A program made the position numbers and the translations under genes. 60,478 nt of DNA from Bacteroidia bacterium (GTDB lineage Bacteria > Bacteroidota > Bacteroidia > B-17B0 > Aurantibacillaceae), in the NCBI GenBank assembly GCA_014378485.1, contig JACMNO010000080.1, positions 1 to 60,478 on the forward strand, read 5' to 3'. Every line of letters begins with the position of its first letter. Positions within the stretch are counted from its first letter, which is position 1. Shown one piece after another: positions 28,701 through 36,150 of this stretch. The notes beneath the pieces were generated by a model. That model worked only from the letters and a program-made list of their open reading frames with translations. It had not been told where the DNA came from and did not search any database.

Positions 28701-30116
28701 ATGATGATCAAACAGGTTTCAATGTCTTATCAGCAAACTAATGGAACAGGAATGCCCGGTTTTAAGCCAAGCTCTCAGTATTTAGGAATGGATCCAAGTA
28801 AAAATATGGCTCCGGGCCTTGGTTTTGTTAGTGGTTCAAACGATAGTATCTTAAGAAAATCAATTGAAAATGACTGGTTGATTAAAAATTCCAACCAAAG
28901 CCTGCCCTATACAACCACAAGCACCAAAAACATTACTTACCGGGCTAACATTGAACCGCATGGCAGTTTAAAAATAGAATTGAACGGTACCAAATCTTTC
29001 GGCAGAAACGAGTCCATGTTTGTGAGATATGATTCAACCAAATTAGATAATGGTAACAGAGGGTATTTGTTTGAAACACCAAATAATACAGGTAATTATA
29101 GTATCAGTGTATTTACATTAGGCAAATCTTTTAAAGATAAAGGAAATGTAAAAGACGGAACCTCTGCATTGTTTACAGAGTTTTTAGCAACAAGGCAGGA
29201 TGTGGCAAAAGAACTTGCCTTGGCAAACAGCACCGGAATTGATGATCCGCTCATAGGACCGGATAAAAAAGAATATTATGATGGATATAGCAATACACAG
29301 CAGGATGTATTATTAGGCTCATTTTACCAAACCTATACCGGCAGAAAAGTGAAAGGCGTTGGCACTGATAAAATGTTTAAACAAATTCCTTTGCCAAACT
29401 GGACAGTAAGCTGGGATGGATTAGGTAAGCTGAAATTTATGAAAAAATTCTTCCAATCTGTAACACTTCGTCATGCTTACCGCTCAATATATACAATTGG
29501 TGGGTATGCGAATAACTTGCTTTTTGTAGACAGGGACCATGATCAATATTCAGAATCTAGAGTACCGGTTCAGAATTCCGTTTTTGGTGGCGTTCAGCAA
29601 TCGGCTAACTTTAATCCTAAATACACTATCCAGGGAGCTACTATTACCGAATCTTTTAGTCCTTTAATTAAATTCGATTTTAAATTTAATAAGCCGGGGT
29701 TACTTGCTAATTTTGAAATCAAAAAAGATAAGACCGTTAACCTAAACATTACCGGACCACAGATCATTGAAACAAAAGGGCAGGAATATGTTATAGGAGT
29801 CGGTTATCGTATTCCGAATCTGGTAATTAAAGCTATCACTATTAAAGGCCAGCCTTTAAAAAGTGACCTGAATTTTAAACTGGACCTTTCTTACAGGAGA
29901 AACATGACCATTATCCGAAGAATTGTGGATGAGATCAGTACCCCAACCGGTGGGCAAAATATTATTACCTTAAAAACAGCTTTAGATTATCAATTAACGC
30001 AAGCTATTAATTTAAGGTTCTTTTATGACTGGATCAGGACAACGCCTCAAACATCCAATTCGTTCCCAACAGCTAATACTAATGCCGGCTTTAGTTTGAG
30101 ATTTAATTTACAGTAA
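22710..30116 (+). CDS. sprA: T9SS outer membrane translocon SprA (gliding motility)
   Basis: The 2468-residue protein is SprA, the giant outer-membrane barrel through which type IX secretion cargo leaves the cell. It begins with a GTG (MIKGVVKFFIVGSVSVGLMS) and a signal-like helix, then FNFNMRIQLNLIGKIGDKLK-like barrel repeats, KTQLQFGRLTATALFSQQRG, YVDDFEGSISLIDLKSPSAW and CVEVWVNELRLTDFVNKGGW, which are conserved SprA blocks. Size fits the family (about 2300-2500). The C-terminal half is rich in alternating Asn/Thr/Tyr beta strands and ends in Phe-Asn-Leu-Gln. It probably shares its promoter with ruvA. Secreted T9SS clients are encoded at 36752 and 54615. Confidence 0.96.
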   Translation: MIKGVVKFFIVGSVSVGLMSVVVGSKAKNAPLSKPHYLYTSVPVLNPDSPIVTKDDLPFKFNDNNGAQPNYDDKSGLYLENPSNIKTETNYNPQTGNYDISQKIGDMNYRPETYVEFQDYQDELFKQAVKNHWKSKIKAEDLQNQSKKGTLPKLTVGGEIFDRIFGGNQVDIKPTGTAELIFALNRNKTLNPAIPQRQQKVTNFDFNMRIQLNLIGKIGDKLKITTSYNTEASFDWENQMKLEYTGYEDEIIKKIEAGNVSMPLNSTLIQGSQSLFGVKTQLQFGRLTATALFSQQRGKKQEVSVQGGAQTMYFNVNADNYEVNKHYFLGHYFRDNYDQWMGTLPVVTTPIIITKVEVYITNQTGSTEQVRSIAAFTDLGEDSTHVNPALRGALCPKPGFDIYDSLGQQPHNGANSLYHILTNTISANQIMPARSNASASLIYSALVSSSIAPNNCNNNNSFLQSARDFEVAQNCRRLNASEFTYNSRLGFISINQSINNDQTVAVAYQYTYNGKVYQVGEFSDQYTSGPLYLKLLKSGSVTSPKFSTWDLMMKNVYSLGAYNLNAADFKCDIYYNNIETGVDIPYIPYGSVNGKLLVQVMGLDKLSVNGDPYSDGVYDFIKDYTINPNNGRIYLSTKEPFGNNLRSKFDAGDFPTANKYIFQELYDSTRTTAQQLPEKNRFKIKGQYKSASGSEISLNALNIPQGAVAVTANGQKLTENVDYTVDYTLGRVKIINESILNSGANIKVSTESNSLFNVQQKSLFGTRLDFKVNKDLTLGGTLLHLNEKPTTQKVNIGDEPVSNTIWGTDYNYKTDVPFLTRLIDKIPLINTKEMSSIVTRGEFAQLLPGNAKAIGKDGNSYVDDFEGSISLIDLKSPSAWSLASIPQGQSSLFPEAVENDNIKAGLNRAQFNWYTIDPLFYGQTNTSTKPGNIPETTFSNNFMRQVLETELFPSKTPPNGQPVVMSVLDLAFYPGERGPYNYDVEPTGYSSGIIKTGNVGRLASPESRWGGIMRRLETNDFQAANIEYVQFWMMDPFNSDYNPGTYPDMDQNSLPSGEMYINLGNISEDIVKDGKMCYENGLPGKPGGASGNLPTIESNIGRVPLISPISNSFVNDPADRPYQDAGYDGLVDSAEIRKFPQFISALSGYSGPDVQTALNDPSSDQYHFFRGSDYDGLSNSDGNTLRRYKKYNNAEGNSPTESQYPDAGIPSSATNNPNIEDINKDNTLSETENYYQYRINISPQDLNPNNVGHNFIVNVLDGSATIGSTQKNVKWYQFKVPVTEFEKSVGSIEGFNSIRFMRVVMKGFDKPVVCRIARMELVRSDWRRYAFDLQKPGEYIANDDNTTTFDVSAVSLQENGSKVPVNYVIPPGINQQQNIQTTNTVLLNEQALSLRACNLKDGDSRAITKSTELDVRSFGKLKLFMHAEKLGIEPLNDGDVTVFVRLGSDFNNNYYEYEVPVKLTQPGYYDPNSDGDRGNVWPTDNEFVIDFEKITSAKIKRNAAVGTDLSAMQKPFTQTDGSSNITVVGNPNLASIKSIMIGIRNPKDNGSLPKCVEVWVNELRLTDFVNKGGWATTGSVQAKLADLGQVSLSATYSKPFFGSIEKKISERNRETNFQWDATSTFQMGKFFPVKWKVNLPVYYAYGQTKITPQYSPYDPDIKIDNQNIPPELKKEIKKNAQDVTVRKGYNFSNVRIDGFKKDGAKPMPWDVSNFSVTYAYNETTRRNVNIEHSIIKSYRGALSYNYAITSKAWTPFKKTKSKILNNKWMALVKDINVTPLPSRVGFNIDLNRSYSELLNRDITSFYTGSSDNLTKPQFNKTFNMTRNYDLQWNFTKNLKFDFTANNDGRILEPFGKIDTKEEKDTIRKNIVGLGTTTGYRHQSNLNYQIPINKIPIFDFVNASAKYSTSYTWTRRPFAQESVGNTIQNTNTKSINGTFNMMTLYNKIPYFRKINIGGTKPKSNAKGGEKGNTAKADSAKKADPQSLKDIGEFLARGIMMIKQVSMSYQQTNGTGMPGFKPSSQYLGMDPSKNMAPGLGFVSGSNDSILRKSIENDWLIKNSNQSLPYTTTSTKNITYRANIEPHGSLKIELNGTKSFGRNESMFVRYDSTKLDNGNRGYLFETPNNTGNYSISVFTLGKSFKDKGNVKDGTSALFTEFLATRQDVAKELALANSTGIDDPLIGPDKKEYYDGYSNTQQDVLLGSFYQTYTGRKVKGVGTDKMFKQIPLPNWTVSWDGLGKLKFMKKFFQSVTLRHAYRSIYTIGGYANNLLFVDRDHDQYSESRVPVQNSVFGGVQQSANFNPKYTIQGATITESFSPLIKFDFKFNKPGLLANFEIKKDKTVNLNITGPQIIETKGQEYVIGVGYRIPNLVIKAITIKGQPLKSDLNFKLDLSYRRNMTIIRRIVDEISTPTGGQNIITLKTALDYQLTQAINLRFFYDWIRTTPQTSNSFPTANTNAGFSLRFNLQ

Positions 30117-30123
30117 TTTATTT

Positions 30124-30231
30124 TCTCGCAGATGCACGCAGGTCAGGCCGCAGATTTACTCAGATGTCTGTTAGTAACTAAAAAAGAACTCTGCGCCTTT
30201 TTATCTGTGAGCCTCAGCGATATCTGCGAGA
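30124..30231. repeat. CGCAGAT-type intergenic repeat
   Basis: TCTCGCAGAT (30124-30133) pairs with ATCTGCGAGA (30222-30231). The inside holds further CGCAGAT/ATCTGCG/CTGCGCC words. This is the style of dispersed palindromic repeat often found between Bacteroidota genes. It lies between sprA and the methyltransferase and may act as a terminator or transcript stabiliser. Confidence 0.7.
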
Positions 30232-30248
30232 AATAAAAACACACAAAC

Positions 30249-30767
30249 ATGAACGAAAAACTCAGCATGCAGGATTTAGGTCGCTTAAGTTCAGATGAAT
30301 TTAAAACCACCAAAAAAAATAAGATCATTCTGGTTTTAGATAATATCAGGAGTTTAAATAATGTTGGTTCAGCTTTCAGGACTGCGGATGCTTTTTTGAT
30401 TGAAGCTATTTATTTATGCGGAGTAACGGGTACACCGCCAAAACCTGAAATTGAAAAAACAGCTTTAGGAGCTACAGAAACTGTTACTTGGAAATATTTT
30501 AAAACTACTCAGGAAGCTATTTCAGCATTAAAAGCAGACTATTATTTCATTGCTTCCATTGAGCAGGCCAAAAATTCAATTATGCTTAACGGTTTTCAAA
30601 AGCCTGACCAGCCAATAGCGTTGGTGTTTGGTAATGAAGTGTATGGGGTAGAGCAGGCTATTATTGATCAAAGCGATGCCTGTATCGAAATTCCCCAGTT
30701 TGGGACAAAGCACTCTTTTAATGTTTCTGTTAGTATGGGAATTGTTTTATGGGAAATGCTGAGGTAA
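30249..30767 (+). CDS. TrmH/SpoU family RNA 2'-O-methyltransferase
   Basis: The 172-residue SPOUT enzyme has the three family motifs: IRSLNNVGSAFRTADAFLIE (motif 1), IALVFGNEVYGVEQAIIDQ (motif 2) and EIPQFGTKHSFNVSVSMGI (motif 3), which form the AdoMet trefoil knot. Catalytic Arg and Asn of motif 1 are present. It is likely to methylate ribose in tRNA or rRNA; the exact site is not clear. It has no long N-terminal extension, so it resembles short SpoU proteins. A palindromic repeat separates it from sprA. Confidence 0.92.
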   Translation: MNEKLSMQDLGRLSSDEFKTTKKNKIILVLDNIRSLNNVGSAFRTADAFLIEAIYLCGVTGTPPKPEIEKTALGATETVTWKYFKTTQEAISALKADYYFIASIEQAKNSIMLNGFQKPDQPIALVFGNEVYGVEQAIIDQSDACIEIPQFGTKHSFNVSVSMGIVLWEMLR

Positions 30768-30855
30768 GACACTCAAAAGACTATTTGACAAATGTAATGC
30801 TATGTCTCTATTTTCTTTTCATCCCCTTCTGTCTCTTAAATCTCTTCAATCCTTT

Positions 30856-31710
30856 TTAATGATATTTATTAAACACATCCCAGCTTTCGGCGTATGCTTT
30901 TTTCAATAGATCTTTGTTGAGGTTCAAAGGAACTCTATAGGTATTAAAATAAACTTCCAGGTCTTCTGTGGCAAGGTTCCCGGTAAGATCATCTTTAGCC
31001 ATAGGGCAGCCACCAAATCCATGAATGGCCACATCAAAGCGTTCGCAGCCATTTTTGTAGGCAGCTTCAATTTTCTCTAAAGAATTTTCTTTGGTAGAGT
31101 GGAGGTGGGCACCGATTTCAACGCCTTTGAACTCAGGGATCATGGTAGAGAATAATTGGGAAATATTTTCTTTATTAGAAACGCCAATGGTATCAGAAAG
31201 GGCAATGATCTTAATTCCCAGGTAACTTATTTTTTTTGCCCAATTGATCACGATCTCGTTGTTCCACTCATCACCATAAGGATTACCAAAAGCCATGGAA
31301 ATATATACCACCAATTCTTTCTTATGTTTCACACACAGATTTTGTATTTCCTCCACGCGCACTAAAGATTCAATGATGCTGGAATTGGCATTACGCTGCT
31401 GGAAAGTTTCTGAAATAGAAAACGGAAAACCAAGATAACGGATCTCTTCAAAAGAACAGGCATCTTCGGCTCCGCGGGTATTGGCAATAATGGCTAATAA
31501 TTTACTGGATGTTGGCGAAAGCTCGAGTCCTTGTAACACTTCCGCTGTGTCCCTCATCTGAGGAATCGCTTTAGGAGAAACAAAACTTCCAAAATCAATG
31601 GTATCAAATCCAATATTTAAAAGGGAATTGATGTATTTTGTTTTTACCTCGGTTGGGATAAATTCTTTAATGCCTTGCATGGCATCTCTTGGACATTCAA
31701 TGATTTTCAT
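30856..31710 (-). CDS. Hydroxymethylglutaryl-CoA lyase
   Basis: The 284-residue TIM-barrel enzyme cleaves HMG-CoA to acetyl-CoA and acetoacetate, the last step of leucine breakdown. CPRDAMQG carries the conserved Arg-Asp, [18 protein letters not shown] holds the metal-binding His pair, and [19 protein letters not shown] carries the catalytic Cys and the acidic pocket. It starts inside the pyrD stop (four-base overlap), so the two are co-transcribed despite unrelated pathways. Together with MutAB it hints at branched-chain amino-acid use. Confidence 0.93.
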   Translation of the reverse strand: MKIIECPRDAMQGIKEFIPTEVKTKYINSLLNIGFDTIDFGSFVSPKAIPQMRDTAEVLQGLELSPTSSKLLAIIANTRGAEDACSFEEIRYLGFPFSISETFQQRNANSSIIESLVRVEEIQNLCVKHKKELVVYISMAFGNPYGDEWNNEIVINWAKKISYLGIKIIALSDTIGVSNKENISQLFSTMIPEFKGVEIGAHLHSTKENSLEKIEAAYKNGCERFDVAIHGFGGCPMAKDDLTGNLATEDLEVYFNTYRVPLNLNKDLLKKAYAESWDVFNKYH

Positions 31711-32753
31711 GATTGAAATAGTTTTTGTTTGATAATTTCTTTATTGATCCTTTTAATTAAACCCGGTCCTTCATAAATAAACCCTGTATATAATTGTATG
31801 AGGTCGGCTCCTGCCTTTATTTTTTCGATGGCATCTTCCGGACTGTGAATTCCTCCAACGCCAATCACCGTAAAGGCATTATTGGATTTTGTTTTCAGAT
31901 ATGCAATCACTTCAGTACTTCGTTTTGTCAATGGTTTGCCACTTAAACCACCCATTCCAAAATTTTCTATTTCTGTTTTAGTATAGCTTAATGACTCACG
32001 CGCAATGGTTGTGTTAGTGGCAACAATCCCATCAATTTTTGTACTTGCAATAATATCAATAATATCATCTAACTGTGAGTTGGTTAAATCCGGTGCAATC
32101 TTTAATAAGATAGGTTTGCGTTTAGGTTTTAAATGGTTGATTTTTTGAAGATGATTTAATAAATGGGTCAAAGGTTCTTTATCCTGTAACTCTCTAAGAT
32201 TAGGAGTGTTAGGCGAGCTTACATTAACCACAAAATAATCTACAACATCAAATAAAGCATTGAAGCAATATTCATAATCCTTGATTGCATCTTCATTTGT
32301 TGTGATTTTATTCTTTCCAATATTTCCTCCGATGATTGTATTGGTTTTCCTGTCTTTCAAACGGATGGCCGCTGCATCAACCCCTTCATTATTAAAACCC
32401 ATTCGGTTAATTAAAGCCTGATCTTTAGGAAGCCTGAATAAACGCGGCTTCTCATTTCCCGGTTGAGGTTTTGGCGTTAAGGTTCCAATCTCAATAAACC
32501 CGAAACCAAGCGAAGAAAGCTCATTAAAAGCTTTGGCATCTTTATCCATGCCCGCAGCTAAACCAACCGGGTTTTCGAAAGTCAATCCAAACAATTGTTT
32601 TTTCAATTTTGGGTCACTGTATCCAAATAAAGAATTTCCAAAAAATCTTCCAAATTTATTCCCAAGACCAATTTTAAGAAAGTCAAGTGTTAAATAATGG
32701 GCCTTTTCAGGGTTTACTTTAAATAATAATGCTTTTAGAAACTGTTTGTACAT
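31707..32753 (-). CDS. pyrD: Quinone-dependent dihydroorotate dehydrogenase (class 2)
   Basis: The enzyme oxidises dihydroorotate to orotate in pyrimidine synthesis and passes electrons to the quinone pool. The ATG at 32753 ([20 protein letters not shown]) gives 348 residues and the class 2 membrane-binding N-terminus. [53 protein letters not shown] (catalytic Ser) and [20 protein letters not shown] are conserved. A TACATTTG -7 element ends six bases before the ATG, so the mRNA could be leaderless. Confidence 0.95.
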   Translation of the reverse strand: MYKQFLKALLFKVNPEKAHYLTLDFLKIGLGNKFGRFFGNSLFGYSDPKLKKQLFGLTFENPVGLAAGMDKDAKAFNELSSLGFGFIEIGTLTPKPQPGNEKPRLFRLPKDQALINRMGFNNEGVDAAAIRLKDRKTNTIIGGNIGKNKITTNEDAIKDYEYCFNALFDVVDYFVVNVSSPNTPNLRELQDKEPLTHLLNHLQKINHLKPKRKPILLKIAPDLTNSQLDDIIDIIASTKIDGIVATNTTIARESLSYTKTEIENFGMGGLSGKPLTKRSTEVIAYLKTKSNNAFTVIGVGGIHSPEDAIEKIKAGADLIQLYTGFIYEGPGLIKRINKEIIKQKLFQS

Positions 32754-32759
32754 ACTTGA

Positions 32760-32767
32760 CAAATGTA
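32760..32767 (-). promoter_or_regulatory. -7 element abutting the pyrD start
   Basis: TACATTTG on the minus strand, six bases from the ATG at 32753. Transcription start would fall at or on the start codon. Confidence 0.5.
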
Positions 32768-32859
32768 CGGTTTATGATCTTTTGAACTATTTGAAATTGA
32801 GAATGTTGAAAAAAAAGAATTTTTTTTTTGTTTTTTTAACTCAAATTCAAAAAAACATG

Positions 32860-32867
32860 TATTTTTG
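32860..32867 (+). promoter_or_regulatory. -7 element for the small lipoprotein gene
   Basis: TATTTTTG fits TAnnTTTG, 34 bases before the ATG at 32902. A T-rich stretch lies upstream; a TTTG at the ideal distance is not clear. Confidence 0.5.
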
Positions 32868-32901
32868 CAAACAAATTAATAAAACCTAAACAAAACTTAA
32901 A

Positions 32902-33168
32902 ATGAAAAAAGTATTATCAATCATTGCTGTAGCTGCATTATCAGTTGCATTTGTATCTTGTGGTCCTTCTAAAGAAGAAATTGAAGCAAAAGAAAAAGCT
33001 AAAGCTGATTCAGTTGCTGCTGTTGCTCAAGCACAAGCTGATTCATTAGCTAAAGTTGCTGAATCTGAAGCTGCTGCTGCTGCTGAAGCTATGGCTAAAA
33101 TGTCTGCTGACTCTACAAGAATGGCTGACTCAGTTGCTGCTTCTTCTAAAGGTGGAAAAAAACACTAA
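32902..33168 (+). CDS. Small Ala-rich coiled-coil lipoprotein
   Basis: An 88-residue protein. Residues 1-20 are a lipoprotein signal with the box FVSC (Cys20). The mature part is one long Ala/Asp/Lys-rich helix with repeated ADS words (KADSVAAVAQAQADSLAK, SADSTRMADSVAAS), as in heptad coiled coils. The end GGKKH is basic. The gene has its own promoter-like -7 element and a strong terminator, so it forms a single-gene unit that may be highly expressed. By size and design it resembles the Braun-lipoprotein type, but the family is not one I can name; function is inferred only. Confidence 0.8.
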   Translation: MKKVLSIIAVAALSVAFVSCGPSKEEIEAKEKAKADSVAAVAQAQADSLAKVAESEAAAAAEAMAKMSADSTRMADSVAASSKGGKKH

Positions 33169-33189
33169 TATTTAGTAAGCTAAAAAATT

Positions 33190-33221
33190 AAAGCCCGTCT
33201 GTTAATTCAGTCGGGCTTTTT
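33190..33221 (+). terminator. Strong terminator after the small lipoprotein gene
   Basis: AAAGCCCG and CGGGCTTT pair around a 14-base loop and are followed by a T-run. Confidence 0.88.
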
Positions 33222-33267
33222 TTATGGTTAATTTCTTGAAAGGCGTTAAGGTTTTAGAAACCAATGA

Positions 33268-33840
33268 TTATAGTCCCGTGTATTTTCTGAATAATTTAAT
33301 GGCCAGTGCCAATAAGATGATTCCGAATACTTTTTTAAGAATGGCAATTCCACCCGGACCAATTATTTTCTCAACCCGGTCAATGTTTCGCAATACAAAA
33401 TAAACGATAATAACATTTAAAAAGATGGCTGTAATAATAGAAACAATATTATATTCAGCACGAATTGATAAAAGAGTTGTTAAGGTTCCTGTTCCTGCAA
33501 TTAAAGGAAAAGCTAAAGGAATCACTGAAGCTGTTGCGGGCATATTATCTTTGGAAATCTGAATACCAAGAATCATTTCAAAAGCCACAATAAAGATGAG
33601 CAGGGAACCGGCAATCGCAAAATCACCAATGGAAATTCCAATGATATTCAAAATGCTCTGGCCTACAAATAAAAACACAACCATAATCCCCAAAGAAGTC
33701 AAAGAAGCTTTGGAAGCATTAATCTCACCTGTTTTTTGCTTTAACCCAATAATAATCGGAATAGAACCAATAATATCAATTACTGCAAAAAGCACCATCG
33801 TCACTTTTAAGATCTCAATAATATCAAATTGTAAATCCAT
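33268..33840 (-). CDS. MarC family membrane protein
   Basis: The 190-residue protein has six membrane helices in the MarC/UPF0056 layout. VLFAVIDIIGSIPIIIGLKQ, FLFVGQSILNIIGISIGDFA with IAGSLLIFIVAFEMILG, and PLAFPLIAGTGTLTTLLSIR are the family blocks. Despite the name, the family is not proven to cause multiple resistance; its transport role is unclear. It is a single-gene unit convergent with the small lipoprotein gene. A TACATTTG -7 element lies 20 bases before the ATG. Confidence 0.9.
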   Translation of the reverse strand: MDLQFDIIEILKVTMVLFAVIDIIGSIPIIIGLKQKTGEINASKASLTSLGIMVVFLFVGQSILNIIGISIGDFAIAGSLLIFIVAFEMILGIQISKDNMPATASVIPLAFPLIAGTGTLTTLLSIRAEYNIVSIITAIFLNVIIVYFVLRNIDRVEKIIGPGGIAILKKVFGIILLALAIKLFRKYTGL

Positions 33841-33860
33841 TTCTTCTCTGTAAATTTTAA

Positions 33861-33868
33861 CAAATGTA
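33861..33868 (-). promoter_or_regulatory. -7 element for the MarC-family gene
   Basis: TACATTTG on the minus strand, 20 bases before the ATG at 33840. Confidence 0.45.
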
Positions 33869-33926
33869 GATTATTATTCGAGAATTATTAATCCATTCAA
33901 CCTGAAAAATTTTGTAAGTTTATAAA

Positions 33927-34394
33927 ATGAAAAAAATAATATTATCAGGGATAGTCGCATTTAGCCTTAACTCCTGCACACAGGTCAATTCAAATGGGGA
34001 AAAAACAATTACACAGGGAGAGGATACAGTTGCAGAAGTAGGTATTTCACTAAATAAATATGATGCCATCAGTGAACTCGCAGAAATTAAAGATCCGTCT
34101 GTGTTATTATTTAAGGCTAGCGGGACAGAACCAGGCTGGTTTGCCGAATTTTATAATGATAAATTACGTTTAATCGTGGACTATGGTAAGGATAGCATTT
34201 GGATCGATGATTCTTTTGAAAAAATAAGCGATGAAAAAGGATTTACTTATATGAAAACCATAAAGGAAAAATCAGTGACGATCAGTGTTGAAAATAAATC
34301 CTGTACTAGTGCTGCTGGTGAAAGTGCAGACAGGTCAATTATCGTAAAATTTAATAATAGTATTTATAAGGGTTGTGGAAGTTTTATCAAATAA
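33927..34394 (+). CDS. Lipoprotein with a COG3650-like domain
   Basis: The 155-residue protein has a short lipoprotein signal (box LNSC, Cys17). The mature domain starts near 60 with LLFKASGTEPGWFAEFYNDK, which resembles the TEPxW block of COG3650 envelope proteins that occur alone or with META/HslJ domains. Two Cys pairs (KSCTSAAG and YKGCGSF) could form a disulfide, as in that family. The role is unknown. It stands between the divergent marC gene and another lipoprotein gene 70 bases downstream. Confidence 0.7.
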   Translation: MKKIILSGIVAFSLNSCTQVNSNGEKTITQGEDTVAEVGISLNKYDAISELAEIKDPSVLLFKASGTEPGWFAEFYNDKLRLIVDYGKDSIWIDDSFEKISDEKGFTYMKTIKEKSVTISVENKSCTSAAGESADRSIIVKFNNSIYKGCGSFIK

Positions 34395-34464
34395 TTTTTG
34401 ATCCGCATTAAACCTTTTCTTTTTTAGCTGGTCATAGATACAAATAAACATAAAACGTTAAAAT

Positions 34465-35319
34465 ATGAAAACCAGACAATTAACTTTAGGCATTGCTTTA
34501 GTAGCTATTGTAGGTGCCGGCCTTTTTTCATCATGTAAAAAGAAAGAAAAAGAAGAGGAGAAAGACAGTGATACAGCCGGCGCCGCTGATCAATCATTGG
34601 CATCAACTGCTGTAAATGATATGACCAGTATTTCTGATGAAGTAGGAAAAACTTACACAGTTTCAAGTTTTAGAACAGCTGATGCTAATGGATTGTTAGC
34701 AACATCCTGTGCAACTATTTCAGTTGATACTTTAGCTGCAGCAAAAACAATCACTGTTAATTTTGGTGCAACAAACTGTTACTGCAATGACGAACGCTAT
34801 AGAAGAGGAGTTTTAATTATTTCATTTACAGGAAAATACAGAGATTCATTAACTGTGATTACGGTGACTCCTCAAAGTTATTATGTGAATGATAATCAGG
34901 TTATCGGTTCTAAAACCATTACCAATAAAGGGCACAATGCAGCACACCATTTGGCTTATGAAATTAATGCCAATATCCAGGTCATTAAAGCCAACAATGG
35001 TGGAACAATCTCATGGCAAGGCAATCGTCAGAGAGAATGGATCACGGGTGAAAATACCATGATGTGGTCAGATGATATTTATTCAATAACAGGTAGTTCT
35101 ACGGGAACTTCCTCTAATGGAAACTCTTTCTCTTCAATTATCACTTCACCTTTAATCAGGAATATGAGCATTGGTTGCCGCCGTCATTTTACGCAGGGAA
35201 AAGTTGAACATACACCATTAGGAAAAGCAACCCGTTATATTGATTTTGGAAACGGTGCCTGCGATAATCAGGCTACAGTTACCATAAACGTAAATACCTA
35301 CACAATCACACTTCCATAA
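34465..35319 (+). CDS. Lipoprotein of unknown function
   Basis: The 284-residue protein has a signal with the box FSSC (Cys24) and a very charged start of the mature part (KKKEKEEEKDSDTAGAADQ), typical of surface-exposed Bacteroidota lipoproteins. The rest is a Thr/Ser-rich, probably beta-sandwich domain with conserved-looking Cys residues (CATISV, NCYCNDERYRRG, IGCRRHFTQGKVEH, GACDNQA). Family not recognised. A stem-loop terminator follows 30 bases after the stop. Confidence 0.7.
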   Translation: MKTRQLTLGIALVAIVGAGLFSSCKKKEKEEEKDSDTAGAADQSLASTAVNDMTSISDEVGKTYTVSSFRTADANGLLATSCATISVDTLAAAKTITVNFGATNCYCNDERYRRGVLIISFTGKYRDSLTVITVTPQSYYVNDNQVIGSKTITNKGHNAAHHLAYEINANIQVIKANNGGTISWQGNRQREWITGENTMMWSDDIYSITGSSTGTSSNGNSFSSIITSPLIRNMSIGCRRHFTQGKVEHTPLGKATRYIDFGNGACDNQATVTINVNTYTITLP

Positions 35320-35350
35320 ACTCCAATTTTTTTAACATTTTTACTCAAAG

Positions 35351-35374
35351 GCTGAAGATTTCTTCAGCTTTTTT
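35351..35374 (+). terminator. Terminator after the lipoprotein gene
   Basis: GCTGAAG and CTTCAGC pair around a four-base loop, then six T. Confidence 0.8.
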
Positions 35375-35432
35375 GTTGATAAGACAGTGATTTCTTCCAT
35401 TTACAGCACTTCTAAAGTTTCTTAAAATGTTG

Positions 35433-35440
35433 TAAATTTG
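35433..35440 (+). promoter_or_regulatory. -7 element three bases before a start codon
   Basis: TAAATTTG fits the consensus but ends only three bases before the ATG at 35444. It would give a leaderless mRNA if used; otherwise it is a chance match. Confidence 0.3.
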
Positions 35441-35443
35441 GAA

Positions 35444-36085
35444 ATGCTTTACAATTGGAAAACTGCTTTTTTGGATAAACACTTCAGATCCCGGTTTATA
35501 ATCTCCATAATCCTGGTAAGTTTCATCTTAACTGGTTTTGCTGCTTTATTAGCTTATATTGAAACAAGGCAGGGCCATACTTTTTATGACCCTATTCTGA
35601 ATTTCATAAAACCACGTGATGTTTCTGATTTTATTTTTTTTGTGACTTATTTAACGGCTTTAGTAGGATTGATTTATGCATTTATTTCGCCCTACCGTTT
35701 TTTACATTTAATGCAAATGTATGGTAGCCTTACTTTATTAAGAGTAATCACACTATTTTTTGTTCCTCTTGACCCTCCAATGGCAATAATTCCATTGCGG
35801 GATGCATTTTTAACACATACATTTTATGCAGGAAATGAAAATTTGAAAGACCTGTTCTTTAGTGGACATGCGGCTACCTTATTTTTATTTTATTTCTTCG
35901 CTACTAATAAGCCATTAAAGTGGTTGTTTTTACTTTCTGCAATTGCTGTATCTATTGGAGTTGTTGTTCAGCATGTGCATTATAGTTATGATGTGTTGGC
36001 AGCCCCTATTTTTGCTTTTATTGCTTATAGGGTCATCACTAAGTTTTCAAAACATTATTACAGTGAAGTTTCACGAGAGGTTTAA
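35444..36085 (+). CDS. PAP2-like (sphingomyelin synthase-type) membrane phosphatase/transferase
   Basis: The 213-residue protein has about six membrane helices. LFFSGHAATLFLFYF and HVHYSYDVLAAPIFAFIAY match the two catalytic blocks (SGH and H-x3-D) of the PAP2 C-terminal/sphingomyelin synthase-like family, which handles phosphate groups on lipid heads. The first PAP2 motif (KxxxxxxRP) is not evident, as expected for this subfamily. It could act in sphingolipid or phospholipid remodelling; Bacteroidota do make sphingolipids, but this link is inference. A TTG six bases upstream is less likely as start. Confidence 0.75.
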   Translation: MLYNWKTAFLDKHFRSRFIISIILVSFILTGFAALLAYIETRQGHTFYDPILNFIKPRDVSDFIFFVTYLTALVGLIYAFISPYRFLHLMQMYGSLTLLRVITLFFVPLDPPMAIIPLRDAFLTHTFYAGNENLKDLFFSGHAATLFLFYFFATNKPLKWLFLLSAIAVSIGVVVQHVHYSYDVLAAPIFAFIAYRVITKFSKHYYSEVSREV

Positions 36086-36150
36086 ACACCGACTTGTATA
36101 AAACATTTTCAGGGCAGCAAATTTTGGAGTTTAATTCTAGATAGTTTTAT

